Source: Lateolabrax maculatus (taxonomy: Eukaryota; Chordata; Actinopteri; Acropomatiformes; Lateolabracidae). From it: a stretch of 64,000 bases of DNA. The position numbers and the translations under genes were made by a program. The stretch covers positions 4,600,001 through 4,664,000 of the forward strand of contig CM062211.1 in NCBI GenBank assembly GCA_031216445.1, given 5' to 3'. Below the pieces are notes generated by a model. The model saw nothing but the letters and a program-made list of their open reading frames with translations, was not told the origin of the DNA and ran no database searches. The stretch's first letter is position 1, and every line of letters begins with the position of its first letter. Positions 1 to 11,608 of this stretch are shown piece by piece.

Positions 1-2544
1 AATATTGAGTAAGACTTTGGCTGAGGAGTCACAGGAGCTTTCTTTTGAAAGAAAAATTAGAGTGAACTGACGTGTTTTCATAAGCCCCACTTTCAGTCTC
101 CATGTGCACAGATTGATTATTCACATTCATTCTTTCTTCTGTTTTACCTCTGTTGTTGCATTTGATTAGTGTTTTATCACTGTGTGTGAAGCTGCTCTAT
201 CATTCTTGTAAATACAACTGGACAAATCTCCTCTCGCCCCCCAAATCCTCTAACCACACACTCAGCCTCAGCCGTGATTGACAGTTGGCACGGCAACAAA
301 GGCGCTCCCCGCTCATCCCATTCGTGTCCTGCAGCTTGCAGTCCATTTCTGCCTCTTAAAATTGTTGTGGAGAACGCTGTCACGTAAATAAAGTTATTAT
401 TTTTGATCCCTCCTCACAATCGCCAGGCCGCCAGGAAACTTTGAGTCGACGATTTGTATATTGCCGGCGTAAACTCACCACTTGGGTGTTTGCGAGATTG
501 GAGTAAAGCCATGTTGGAAAGCTGCCTGCTGCTATTACCTCTGGATTAGGTGGGTTCGCTCCCAGGACAAGATAATGATGGTTTTAGAGGGAACAGAGAT
601 GCGTCAGACTTATCCCAGGAAACACCAAAACATGTTTATATAGTGAAAATGGCTTCCAGGTGCTTCGATAATGTGGTTGGACACTGACAGTTGTGCCTTT
701 AAATCTCCTGGTTATCTTTCATTTCATCCTCTTTAGTGGATATGCTAAACAGTGGTGCCACCAAGGGGTGGCCAGGGTGGGCCACGGCCACACTGATACA
801 ATGGCTGGACAGCAGAGCACTGGCCGGACTACGGGAGGTAACTCCGAAGTTGTCGGAGAATCGCTGAGCCTATTAGACGCAAGAGTCGACACTTGTGTTT
901 ATTTTCGTTGGCCAACTGTGTCCAGACTGAGTCTCGAACTCGAGGATTTTTGTTTGCTTCCTGAGATCAAATGCAAATGTGTTTTGCTTTGTCTGCTTGC
1001 TTGCTTGTACTTGATTTGCTTGTGACCTTGACAATGCAGAATGCCCAGTTTGACAACAGAAAGCTTCGTCGGCTGAAGGGGGAAAGTTTCCCAGAGTTTA
1101 AGACGTGTACATACGGACATGATTCACGACAGCACAACTACTTCGGAGGCCAATCATGTTCAAGTATGGAACTTATGCAAGTGTGTTTTAGAAACCTGAC
1201 ACCCCCAGTGCACACACTGAAAACGGACTTTACAGCGAAGTACAGTAGGAGACCTTGTATGTCCGGCAGTTATTTGCATATGGATTCTGAGAATTTTTAA
1301 AGGTTTTTCTGGAAAAACCATATCAGACATACATTATTATTTAAAGCAGAGTATTTTTATATCCCTTAAAACATGTCTGGAGAGGATGTTTAACTTAACT
1401 ACAGTTGCAAAGGTTTTTGCTGCCAGGCATTATACACATAGATACCATAGATACTCTCTTCTTATAGCACGCACAAATAATCGTTCTTTCACACATTTTG
1501 AAGAAAAATTGCCAAATTCTCTTTTTTTTCACTACTCTGGGCCTTCCCAGAGATCACCTGTCAACTGAACAGCACAGCCAGTACAAATTTTCTGTCGAGT
1601 GCGACTTTCTGTGGGTGTTTTTTTTTTTTTTTCAACCACGCTCCATAAACTGTCTTGACAGTGATGCCGCCATGCGATCCCGTCTCCATCCGTCCATCAC
1701 TTCTGGTTTGTCATGAGACAGAGACAAGACAGAGAGTCATGGAGGGGGGGGCTCGATCACATCACAGCTCCATCGATTCCATTGCCTCATCGCTTGTTTA
1801 GTTAACGCAGCTTTATGTTGTGTTTAATTACATTTAGGACCCATGCGGGAGCGGCACCGGTGCCAAGCGGAGGTTTTCGAGCCAGCGCATCCACAGAGCA
1901 GACGTCTGTCCTGGCTAGCCTGTTTCAAACAGCATTACACAGCTAAATGTCCTCCAAGTGATTGTCTATATGCTCAAACCCCTTGAATGCAATTAAGTTC
2001 TTTATTTATTAGACAGCGTTGGAATGATGCCCTGATTAAAGAGCCCATACATTAACATCATTCATGGGAGTACATTAGGAACTACAGTGAGTCCCGCATA
2101 GTTTGACTTCCTCTCTGCCCCGTCCCCTCTCACTCCATCTTTCTCCTTTTACCCGGCTCCCCCCGGAGGCTGAACGGCGCCACTGCATTCTCTGCCAATA
2201 ATACCTGCGTAGCTGTAGTCACTGCATTGTGATCAGGACTGTTGAAGGCAGTTTATCTGCTCAGGGGTAAGAGCTGGCTGTTTGTTAGCGGCGTCTGGGT
2301 TCCCTGCAGTGAGCGGAGAGATCCGCAGAGCAGGTGGATGGGAGGAGAAGAGAGGGAAAGAGAAGAAAGATACTTCATGTGACATCAATAAGGATAACAT
2401 CCCCACAGAGACTGGACTTCTGCTGATTGATGCTGGCTGCCGAAAAAAAGAAAGAGGAAGGAGGGTGGGCAAGGGGAGGGGGATTCAATGTGTGTTTGCT
2501 TGTGTTTGAGGAGCTGGGGAATTTGTAGATTCTATGCGCACGTA

Positions 2545-2591
2545 TGTGTGTGTGTGTGTGTGTGTGTGTGCGCGTGTGTGTGTGTGTGTGT
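2545..2591. repeat. (TG)n microsatellite with CG interruption
   Basis: An alternating TG tract of about 47 bases interrupted by CGCG. It lies in intronic DNA and explains the Cys/Val- and Thr/His-repeat reading frames on both strands here. Confidence 0.95.
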
Positions 2592-5500
2592 TGCCTCATC
2601 CAGCATGTGTGTCTCTATGATGTCAGCGGTCTCAGTCAGCACCACTGAAGGTGGCGATGCTTTTTGCTGATGTTTTGCCTCTGTCGTAGCACCGGCTCTG
2701 CTTCCCGAAGCGATTGGGATTCAGAGAGGAGAGGCTAAGGGGGAGCGGGAGGCTGGCGGACTGAACTCTGAGCGCCACTGAGGAGTCGTGGAGTGAGTGG
2801 ATCAGTGAGTCGCCGCTCAGAGACAGGAGGCGGGCTCCTTAAAAGATTGTCTCTTTGATGTTTGCGCTTTGTCAGAAAGCTCAGGGAGGAGAGAAGAGGG
2901 GACCGGGGGCCGGTGACAGGATCCCCAGGTCAGGTTTGGAACCAGGGGGCATCAACCAGGGGCATCAGTTCCTTCAGGTTTTATCATGCCTCAAAGCCAT
3001 TCTTGCCGTGCTTTTTCCATCTAAACTTGAAGTTGGGGTAACACTTGCAGTTCTGAGTCTGTTTTGCTGTTTTGTCTCCTCATCTTTGCCTTGATTTGTC
3101 TGAGCTCTATTGAAGTGGATTCTTTCCTTATAATGTTTCAAACTGACCCGCTGAGTTCTGAAAATGTCCTCAACTAGTTTTGGAACAGCTTTTATTGAGC
3201 TACACAGCGCCCTCTAGGTGGCTGACACTGCCTGCAGCTGTTTCACAGTAAAGGGTTTACAGTGGTACCCCCACGCTTTATACACTTTGCCAGATTTCTT
3301 TAGATTGCTGGTCATTTTTTAGTCCAGTTTTATTTCTGCGTTAAGCAAAGAAATGTGAATCAATAGTACAGATTCAGTTTATACAGCAATAAAGTAACCA
3401 AAGAAAGGTTTTGGCTCAAAACTTAATTATGTCCTTGTGGAAGTGCTAAAAAAGTGCCAACACGATGGCTTTTGCTTCCACAAGTTGACATATTTCTGTT
3501 TAAACCTGAATTTTGGAGCACACGCTGTTCCAAAGTGGGCAGGTTGGATCAAAACAAAGAAACAGAAAGGGACTCAGCGTTATTGTGAGCTGTCACAAAG
3601 TCGGGCTTCTTCAGACTGAAAACAAACCCAGCAACCCTGGCTTTTCAGAAAAAGTGAACATGGATTGAATGACTTTAAAAGCTGCGATGCAATGTTTACC
3701 AGCTGCAACACGATGAAGTAAAAATGGGCTGTTTTCCAAGAAGTTGGGAGTCACCTGTTTGTTTGTTTGTATATTTTTGTAGGTTCTGGTGAAACTGTCA
3801 TAAGCAGATCTGGAAGCACTCCAGCTATTTTTGGTGAAAAAGTGAACCTTGATGGGGCCTCCTATCCAGATTTATCAGATGTCCAGAGAGCTTAGCAATC
3901 CCTTTCACTGCAGCTCACTCAACTCATTTATTTCCTTCCTGAGGCTTGTGTTTATGCTACACTCTCAAATCATTGCAAGTGTTTGATGCATTCAAAGAGG
4001 AGACTTGTTCCTCTAGTGGCTCATTTGATCCATCGTAGATTAATACATGGCGGCTTTATGCCAGTCAGCGAGCCAAGTGTTTGCAGACAGAAGAAGAGTG
4101 TTTGCACAGAGCATGATTTTAAAGATCGCTTTAGTTTACTTCTTCTGATTGTCATCCTGTGTGAAGCTGAATTGTCTTGCTGTGGCCAACGCTGCTCATC
4201 CACAAGATTTTCCAAAACGAATGCAAATACTGTCTGACCTCCAGACTGGATAAGGGATGCATGACCCTGAAGATTTGTGTTTATTGGAATCATATCCCTC
4301 CAGGAGCTGCAGCAGATGCAGAGGCTATTTTAGCCGCATCCAAATTGAATCCCTCCGCTGGGCATCGCACCTTTGCGCCCGGTGTCTGGGCTGCTCCCTA
4401 CCTCCTCTCCTCACTTCTTACCTGCTCCATCCACAAGTGTTGAGGAAGTGATTGAAAGGCCTCAGAAACATTAAGTATGCCTCCATCGACCTTTTTTTAA
4501 ATTTCATTTAGCATTTTCAATTTGAGAAAAGCCTGAGTGGAAAAATAACTGTAAAAAAATATATATCACAGAGCAGTTCTCTTCAACTCTTCTTCTTCAA
4601 AGGTTTAATAGCACCCGGCTGGAGAGTTACTGCCACCACCGGTTTATCTCAATGCACTCAACATGACAGTAATTCGCATTTTCTCATGCCGATTTTCTTG
4701 AAATTTGGCTGACATATGAGCTAAATTTGGATGGAAACCTGAGTCTTTACTCCGACGCTCTGTCTCCCTCCCATTCGCAGCAGAAGCGTTAATCCTCCGT
4801 CCCTGCTCCCCTTTTAAGGTAAAGGGGGGACGAGTAAGAGACAGATGTATGGCTGTGGAAGGTGGTCATTACAACAAAGTAACAGATCAAACCCTCCTCC
4901 TCCTCCTCTTCATCCCAGGTCTCTGATGACCTAGCTGTCCAGCAGCTTGTCTTCGAGCCTTGGTGGAATTTCCTGCAGCCTGATGCGACTGCAGTTGTCA
5001 GCAGGAGCAGCACATACACTCTTGATTTCTCTCTTTCACACACACTTTCTCCATCCTCCTGCTCTCCTGTTTGTTTACTTGCCCCCCGATGGGATGTGGC
5101 TTGCATTTTTGCGGCGTGTTTTTTGCCGTGTGTCTGTGCAAGTGAGCCCCTGTGTGTTGATCTGCGTGCATATGGCCGCTTTTGCAGGCAGGTTTTAGTG
5201 GCTGTGCTCGCATGAGTGTGTATTTTCCCCTGCGACGACTTTGCGCTTTACGACTTCTCATCATGGAGAAAGTCGCTGAAGGAAACCACAATAGATACAA
5301 ACTTCTGAGAGGCGGACGTCTTTTAAAGGAGCAACTGTCTCGCTTCCAAGAAGAAAAAAAAAGAGCGGGAGAAAAATGCTTTTAATTGAAAAGTGATGTG
5401 TGAGGTAAATTAGGGGAAAAACGGATTATTTCATCATGAGAAACGGTTAAGTTTAATGAGGGAATTCCTTGGGAAATTTTGACCATGCGAGATGCTGAGA

Positions 5501-7564
5501 AGCTTGTTCTAGTTACAGAAAGTTCCTCTGCAGAAAATCCAAAGACAGAGTTGTTAAAGTTCTACCACGCAGTTTGACTGACGGGAAGTATAGTGTAGAA
5601 ACGAATAAATACATCTTTACCACTTTACATCTGAATTAATTCTACTTCTTGAGATCAAGGGACTATGTCTAAGTGGTAGACCCCCTACCCTCAGGGAAGA
5701 TCTTACATTTCTAAGGGGATTTTCATGCTGCTCAGGCATGTATTGCTTTTTTTCTCATTAGATCCGGGGATAACGAGAAAAGTTTCAGGCAGCAGTGCAG
5801 CAGTTAGTGTCTTAATATGGGCTGCTTCAGATATTTTCCAAAGTTCAAGCCTAGCAGGAAGAAAGATGTTCCTCCACGGCTGTCGGTGGAAATTTATATC
5901 AAATGCACACCCTCCGCATAGTGGGAGGAACCGGATCTCTTCTTTAGTTCGTGTTGTAATTTCTCAGGTGCTGCGTGGTTCTTAGCAAGAGAGGCCTGGA
6001 AGGAAATCTTGGTGATTGGAGGGGAAAGTTGTATCATATAGAAACCTGCCTGGGGTGCTTGAACCAGCGTTTCTGAGAGGCAGGAAAGCCCTTCAACCAT
6101 CATGGGCTGCTCCGATCCTCGAGCTCACGTGTGAAAAAAATCCTTTTTTACATACACAAAACAACCTGATTCTTTCGGTACATGTCAGCGTTCGCGGGGC
6201 CAAGCACTTGGAGGCCAAATGTGATTCACGTCTTTCGTCTTCGGAGCCCAGTGAGACAGCAGCAGCTGTCGACTTCAGCCTGTCGCCGGGCGGACAAAGC
6301 GTTGCTTATCGCCCGGCTTATGGGCTCTAACGAAAGACAAAGCGGCTGTTAAGAGGTTTAGGTGACAATACAAAAGATTATCCGGCGTGCTTCTCTTCCG
6401 GGTTTCGACTCGTCGTTGGGAAAGTGAATCCACCTGTTATGGCACACGTCTCAATTAGGACCTGATTCACAATAAAACTGAAATCATAGAAAGTTTAAGA
6501 TTGCTCTGACTTTGTTTTGTCGTCAAACTGTGCTGTTTCGTTTTGTTTGTGGATTTGAGTTCTCTGAGGTGCTTTGGAAAGGAATTTGTGGCATATTTAT
6601 TTCTACATATCTGTTATAAAAGTGAAAAGACGCAGCAGACGTCTGACAGATTGCACATTGTCTTTCAGTTGGGTACTGTGTTCGTCAGTGCAGCCGGTCA
6701 CATAAACATCTATCTAAAGTCACAGTGTTTGCTGGGATCATTTACGGAATCCCATGGAGAAAGATCATAAACAGTGTAGTTCTCCGTGCGATCCCGAGTG
6801 CCAAAGCTTGATGAAATATTTGTGTTTGAGTAGCGGGGTTGTGCAGGGAGCCCGAGTGTTTGGACAGCGCTGCCTGGCAGGACATTTACCACTTCACTGT
6901 AGAGGCTGCTTTTGTAAAGTATGGCTTGTGTTCTCTCGTAACTTCTCAACACCCACTTGCCCCCTTCTTTGCTTTCTGTGTATCTCAGTGTTTCCTCCAA
7001 AGGGCTTTTTGACAGTAAATCCAAATTCTGGTTGTTTTTGAAAGTTTGGAATTTGAAATGTATGTTAATGGATGGAGGACATGAGAGTCATCCATGTTTG
7101 TAGTTTAATTCCCGACAACACGTGAAATGAATGAAATCCTTTTCGGCAGCCAATATACTCATGCCAGGTCAGTAAAATCAATCTTATGTCAAATAACAAA
7201 AAAATGTCATTAGATGATTTTGCTTTTAAACTATAGGGAACCATAGAAATATCCAACATAAGGGACAAACAAGCACAACTAGAATGAAGAGTAGGGAAGC
7301 ACACAGTAAAGAAGAGATTATGGGTTGCCAGTGGGAGTAGAATAAGCTGAGGATCCTCTCAGGACATAAAATTATTAACAATGCTTGGTTGCGACATTCA
7401 ACTTTTAGTAATGCTCATTCCATCCTGTCACTCACATATAGTTTGCTAATATTTCAGGACTGATCATTTAGTTGTCTTGTATATATATTTCCATCACTTA
7501 AAGAAATGGGTCTAAATGGCAAATCTGCTGTACCGAACCTGTATAACCTCACAGTGTTGGTCGT

Positions 7565-7565
<1 letters not shown>

Positions 7566-7609
<44 letters not shown>

Positions 7610-7634
7610 ACACACACACACACGCGCACGCACT
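7566..7634. repeat. (CA)n microsatellite just upstream of CH exon 1
   Basis: A nearly pure CA tract of about 45 bases, one C interruption, then more CA ending in CACGCGCACG. It stops about 28 bases before the AG acceptor at 7661-7662, so it lies in the polypyrimidine/branch-point region of that intron. Confidence 0.95.
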
Positions 7635-7662
7635 GACAGGATGTGTGTTCTCGTCGTTGCAG

Positions 7663-7780
7663 ATTTACACAGACTGGGCCAATCACTACCTGGCCAAGTC
7701 TGGCTGTCAGCGCCTCATCAAGGACCTGAGCCAGGACGTCACCGATGGAGTCCTGCTGGCACAGATCATCCAGATCATAG
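7663..7780 (+). CDS. nav3: Neuron navigator 3, CH-domain exon 1
   Basis: This 118-nt exon starts after 'cgttgcAG' and ends before 'GTaggc'. It encodes 39 codons plus one base, from IYTDWANHYLAKSG to GVLLAQIIQII. This is the N-terminal half of the single calponin-homology domain that NAV2 and NAV3 carry before their microtubule-binding region. The IYTDWANHYLAKSG and DGVLLA blocks match human NAV3 as I recall it. Human NAV3 has His-Lys where this protein has Cys-Gln after 'KSG'. The exon is in phase 0 at its start and leaves one base, completed by the next exon (Ile-Ile-Ala-Asn). It is not a multiple of three, so skipping it would shift the frame. CA microsatellites flank both sides. Confidence 0.94.
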
Positions 7781-7791
7781 GTAGGCATCCA

Positions 7792-7794
<3 letters not shown>

Positions 7795-7832
<38 letters not shown>
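7795..7832. repeat. (CA)n microsatellite just downstream of CH exon 1
   Basis: A CA tract of about 38 bases starting 15 bases into the intron, right after the donor of the 7663-7780 exon. With the upstream tract it brackets the exon. Confidence 0.95.
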
Positions 7833-7834
<2 letters not shown>

Positions 7835-8360
7835 GTGTCGATCTATTCTCTATTATCTGCCGTATTATTCTATTGTCTATCTCTCTTCTATGGCTGTCTG
7901 TTTCTTTTTCTCCTCAAGTAATTCAGTTCACACGTAAAGCCCATTCAGCTGTAATCTGCATAATTATCATAAGAGAGCAGGGAGTTCCACTTCTGTTACT
8001 GACGCAATGTAATGTCTCACTTCAGCTATAAGTCTGTGTTTAAGAGAAATATTAATAAAGCTAAGGTGGATAAATCCATGTGTTATCAGCTTTAATAAAA
8101 CACTGGATGTGTCTATAATTCATTCTGCCTGGTAGATGAAGAGACCACCCACACACACACACACTCTATGTTTGGTCTTTGTTGTGGTGAGTTGGAGGGA
8201 AGCTGCTCTCCAGTCTGATACAGTATTTGGGCCAAATCGCAGCAGCTCTCTCTTGTTTTGGGTGCTGGGTGAGCTGCAGCAGCAGAGATCTGTGACTCTG
8301 ACACCCAGGGGTGCAGAGGCATGTCTCCCATTACACCCCAGAGCAAGACTTCTCTATCTT

Positions 8361-8368
<8 letters not shown>

Positions 8369-8393
<25 letters not shown>
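8369..8393. repeat. (TC)n microsatellite
   Basis: An alternating TC tract of about 25 bases inside a longer CT-rich region that continues to about 8460. Confidence 0.9.
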
Positions 8394-8544
8394 TTCTCCG
8401 TCTCTCTCACTGTCTCTCTGTTGAACTTTTTCTAAGTCTCTCTCTCTTTGTCTCTCTCGCCCTTCATGTCTTTCATATGTCTCTCTGATCTTACATTCTG
8501 TTTTTCTCTTGTCTCACATTTGCTCTTACCAGTGTAGGGCAGTG

Positions 8545-8665
8545 ACACATGCTGACTAACGCGTTACAGTAATGTGATTACCCTCCTCAGCAAAGAGTAG
8601 TGTTAGGGAATACAGTTAAAACGCAGTAATTGAAATACAAGTGCTAATCTCAATAACACCCTGTT
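8545..8665. repeat. Possible decayed hAT-type repeat
   Basis: The segment has the 'aacgcgttacagtaatgtga' motif, an alternating GTTAC/TAAC texture and a later 'ccctgttac'. I associate this wording with the ends of non-autonomous hAT elements in fish. No terminal inverted repeats or target duplication could be defined, so this is a weak family call. Confidence 0.3.
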
Positions 8666-9602
8666 ACTTTGATATGTCGAGATAAAGCAGTTTTTTTGCT
8701 GTCTCGCCAGAAGCTGGATGGGCTGAAGCTTTAGTCTCGTGGACAGACTGGTCAGGGACGTGTTAGCTCGGTGCAGCAGCTGGAGGGGGGGGGGCGACTG
8801 TCCCACGCCAAAACATTGTTTGTCTGCATCCAGGCACAAGATCGCACACTTGTTGACGCATACATGTACAGCCTGTGTAGCCATGAGTTATGGCCCGCGC
8901 AGACCCTTGCACGCACAGGCAGCTGATGAAATGTCTGCAGTGTGGACTCAGTGACATACAGATTTTGCGGAAAAACATAAATAAAAAAAAAACAAAATGA
9001 GTTGTCGCATGCCTAGATCCGGGATTCACCTGGCTTGGCTCAGAGTTTAAACTTGTTGTTAATGATCAGTGAATACCTCCAAACTGACCGCGTGTTGAAC
9101 CCAGTAATAATCACACAGTCATAAATAATGAGTAATTGATTGCGCTTTTTGCTGGAACTTTCCCAGTTCTCTTACACAGTTCCCTCTCTCTCACATTCTT
9201 TTTCATCGGCTTACGTCTACTGTCTTTGCTCTCTCTCTTTCTTTTTCTTTGTGTCCCATCACTGCTCTGAACGTTTTCTCTTTCTGGGACGCCCTCTCCC
9301 TCTGTTTATCACACTCACACACATTTTCCTCTCTATTACATATCCTGCCTTTCTCACTGATGCTGTCTGTCTCCCTAAATCTCTCTCATTTTTTTTTTCA
9401 GCCCATCTAACTTCCTTTCTCTCTTGTTCTCTCCAGCTTCTCTCTCTCTCTCTCCCTCTCCCTCTCTCTCTGTTGAAACTTTACCCTCCCTGCTCGCCCG
9501 AAGAGACAATGAGGCCAAGCTGGCCTGTCAGTAATTCTCTCGCGGCAGCTGACGAATTAGGCAGCTTTGCTTCCCAGACCTTTCCTGCGTCGCTCTGCAC
9601 CC

Positions 9603-9605
<3 letters not shown>

Positions 9606-9642
<37 letters not shown>
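9606..9642. repeat. (CA)n microsatellite
   Basis: A CA tract of about 37 bases, 165 bases upstream of CH exon 2. Confidence 0.95.
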
Positions 9643-9644
<2 letters not shown>

Positions 9645-9806
9645 ATGCATGCACATACACACACGCTCGCCTACTCCCCTAACTTCGGCAGAGGTTTCCT
9701 GCTGGATTTGTGCACCTGAGCTCAAAAGTCGGTAGACGTGTGGATGTTGGAGTTCAGTATGGGGCGACCGTAAAAATCCTGTTTCTTCATTTCCTTTCTC
9801 ACGCAG

Positions 9807-9859
9807 CGAATGAGAAGGTGGAGGATATCAATGGCAGCCCCAGGAGCCAGTCGCAAATG
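9807..9859 (+). CDS. nav3: Neuron navigator 3, CH-domain exon 2
   Basis: A 53-nt exon between 'ttctcacgcAG' and 'GTgagt'. Two bases complete an Ala codon, then 17 codons read NEKVEDINGSPRSQSQM. This block continues the CH domain; human NAV3 has the same sequence with Cys for the first Ser in 'NGSPRS', while NAV2 has a more divergent 'NEKIEDINGCPKNRSQM'. This is one of the points favouring NAV3. The exon ends on a codon boundary, so the next exon starts in phase 0 with IENVDACLSF. It is too short to appear as an open reading frame; acceptor, donor, phase and protein similarity all agree. Confidence 0.93.
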
Positions 9860-10309
9860 GTGAGTGTTGCAACTTTTATATTCAACTTCAGCCATCCTTT
9901 AATGCACTGCTGCATGAGAGAGACTTGAGTTTATGAGGAATATTCATCCAAAGACTATTAACTGCTCTGCTGTTAAACTGTAATAAAGTTTTACATTTGT
10001 ACTCGTTTTACTAAAAACATAAATTCCTAGATTACAGGGATCGCAGGCAGGCATGGTAATGCAGCGACAACAGTAGGTTTTACTGCATTCTGGTGATGCT
10101 CTCATCCACAGTCTATTGACAACATGACAACATCCCTTGACTTTTACAAACCTGTGATTGAAAATGCACACCTGAATCTAAGGGCTGTGACTTTTAAAAG
10201 AAAAAAAAACTCAATTTTACTGGCCAAAATTCAGAAATAATACTTCCCTACTTGTTTTCAATGTTCTGTTTTGAATGACATGAGACTAAAATGATAAAAT
10301 GTATGAGTT

Positions 10310-10560
10310 TAATACATTACTCCAGCAGTGCAAAGTAACAAAGTACATTTAATTAACTACAATTCTCTGATACTTACATACAAGCATACAACACACTGTG
10401 GCTCCCAACCTTTTGGCTTGTGACTCTTTACTTACCTGGGGTGCTTTGTCATAGTTCAGAGGTCTATGAGTTGTTAGCAGTTCCACCAAATAACATATCT
10501 CCTCTTTTAACTTATCAGTTGGTTTAACTTTTAACTTCAAAGAGACATCAAATTATCCAA
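10310..10560. repeat. Decayed fish interspersed repeat
   Basis: Two phrases, 'agtgcaaagtaacaaagtac' and 'ctcccaaccttttggcttgt', recur in interspersed repeats I recall from teleost genomes. The family cannot be fixed by eye. Confidence 0.35.
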
Positions 10561-11580
10561 TACTTCACAGAGAAGCACAGTTGAAACTGATGACATCCCA
10601 AAGACAAAGTTTCCCCATGTTTGCATGTGATTTCAAGCAGCCAACAGAAATGACTCAAAAACCATCGCCATGACTGTAGTAACCACATCGCCACTTGACC
10701 AAAAGCACAGTAGAGCCCTGAAAAGTTCAAACCGTAACATATTTGACTTACTGTGCCATTTTCAATCATCTGTATTACTGGCTGCCATGCGGCTGAGCGA
10801 TGCTGGCGGTGTCGTTTTTCCCTGTTAATGAGATGACGGGCTGTATAACCGCTGATTGTCGTCACTGTGAGATAATTACCCCTCACTTTAACTAGAGTTG
10901 ACTAAGTGTTTATGCAGTGTTGGTTTGCCCTGGCATCTGCCCTCCTGCCATTAAAAGTGACTAAAGCTGTTTAGCTGCATGGGTGCGCTTTCTTAGTAAG
11001 ACACTGTGGGCGAGGAGTGTGTTGCATCCTGACAGTGTGAGTCTGTTGTGTGTCTCTGTGGCCTTTTGTCAAAGCTGTGTTTTGCATATGTAAATCTTAC
11101 CGTACAACATTTTTGCATTTATTGGAGCATTTTTTCTGTGTACCATAAACATTGTCCTAATATACGTCGTTGTTAGCAGGGAGGTCAGTTGGTTTGATAA
11201 ACTCTCCGGGACTCTTTCCAAAAGGGTCCCATCGCTGGAATGTAGCAGGATGTATTTTATTGGTTTCACACGTTCAGCGCAGTTTTCAGCTGTTTTATTT
11301 TTTCATCCACGGTGAGTCCAGCTGTAATACAAGCAGGCTGTGCACTGTCTTAGAAAAACGACATTAAAGAGCCAGGAGGGGAGAAAATGTTAAGGTTATG
11401 TGAATCCTGGTAACGCCTAACGACACTGTGGGAATCCAGTGTGTCAAAACCAGTTCTGCAAAGATAAACTCTTATCGTCCCGGCTAGAAACAGCTGAGTC
11501 CGGGCTGACGCACTGGTCACTAAGGGCGAGCTGCAAGCAGCACTGCAAGCATGTGGCTGGATATGCCAGCGACCTCTGCG

Positions 11581-11608
11581 TGTGTTTGTGTGTGTGTGTG
11601 TGTGTGTG
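11581..11608. repeat. (TG)n microsatellite
   Basis: A TG tract of about 28 bases with one early T interruption, in intronic DNA. Confidence 0.9.

Larger units (their letters stand above)
1..7662 (+). other. nav3: nav3 intron upstream of the first CH-domain exon (partial)
   Basis: The exon at 7663 opens in mid-protein behind an AG acceptor, so this stretch is read as the 3' part of an intron; its 5' end is outside the window. No open reading frame in it looks like a navigator 5' exon, and none ends at a donor in the phase the next exon needs (phase 0). It holds a TG/CG dinucleotide tract (2545-2591), a GC-richer purine-rich patch (about 2690-2930), a poly-T run (1619-1632) and a long CA tract against its 3' end. 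I see nothing else that can be named. Confidence 0.6.
7781..9806 (+). other. nav3: nav3 intron between CH exons 1 and 2
   Basis: A 2,026-bp intron from GTaggc to acgcAG. It holds a CA tract starting 15 bases after the donor, a CT-rich stretch (8369-8460), a possible decayed hAT-type repeat (8545-8665), a pyrimidine-rich block (9170-9480) and a second CA tract (9606-9642). Reading frames across it are low-complexity or chance. Confidence 0.85.

Noticed and set aside
2858..2928. ATG-initiated frame ending at a donor-like 'cccag|GTcagg' as a nav3 first exon
   Set aside because: It leaves two bases, but the exon at 7663 needs a phase-0 junction, and the peptide does not resemble known navigator N-termini.
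5182..5385. Basic 67-aa frame with 'MEKVAEGNHNRYK' as a possible small exon
   Set aside because: No splice sites in the needed phase and no navigator similarity.
7516..8031. 171-aa frame of Thr/His repeats on the + strand spanning CH exon 1
   Set aside because: It reads through both CA microsatellites and the real exon; the exon itself is 7663-7780 with clear splice sites, so the rest is read-through of intron.
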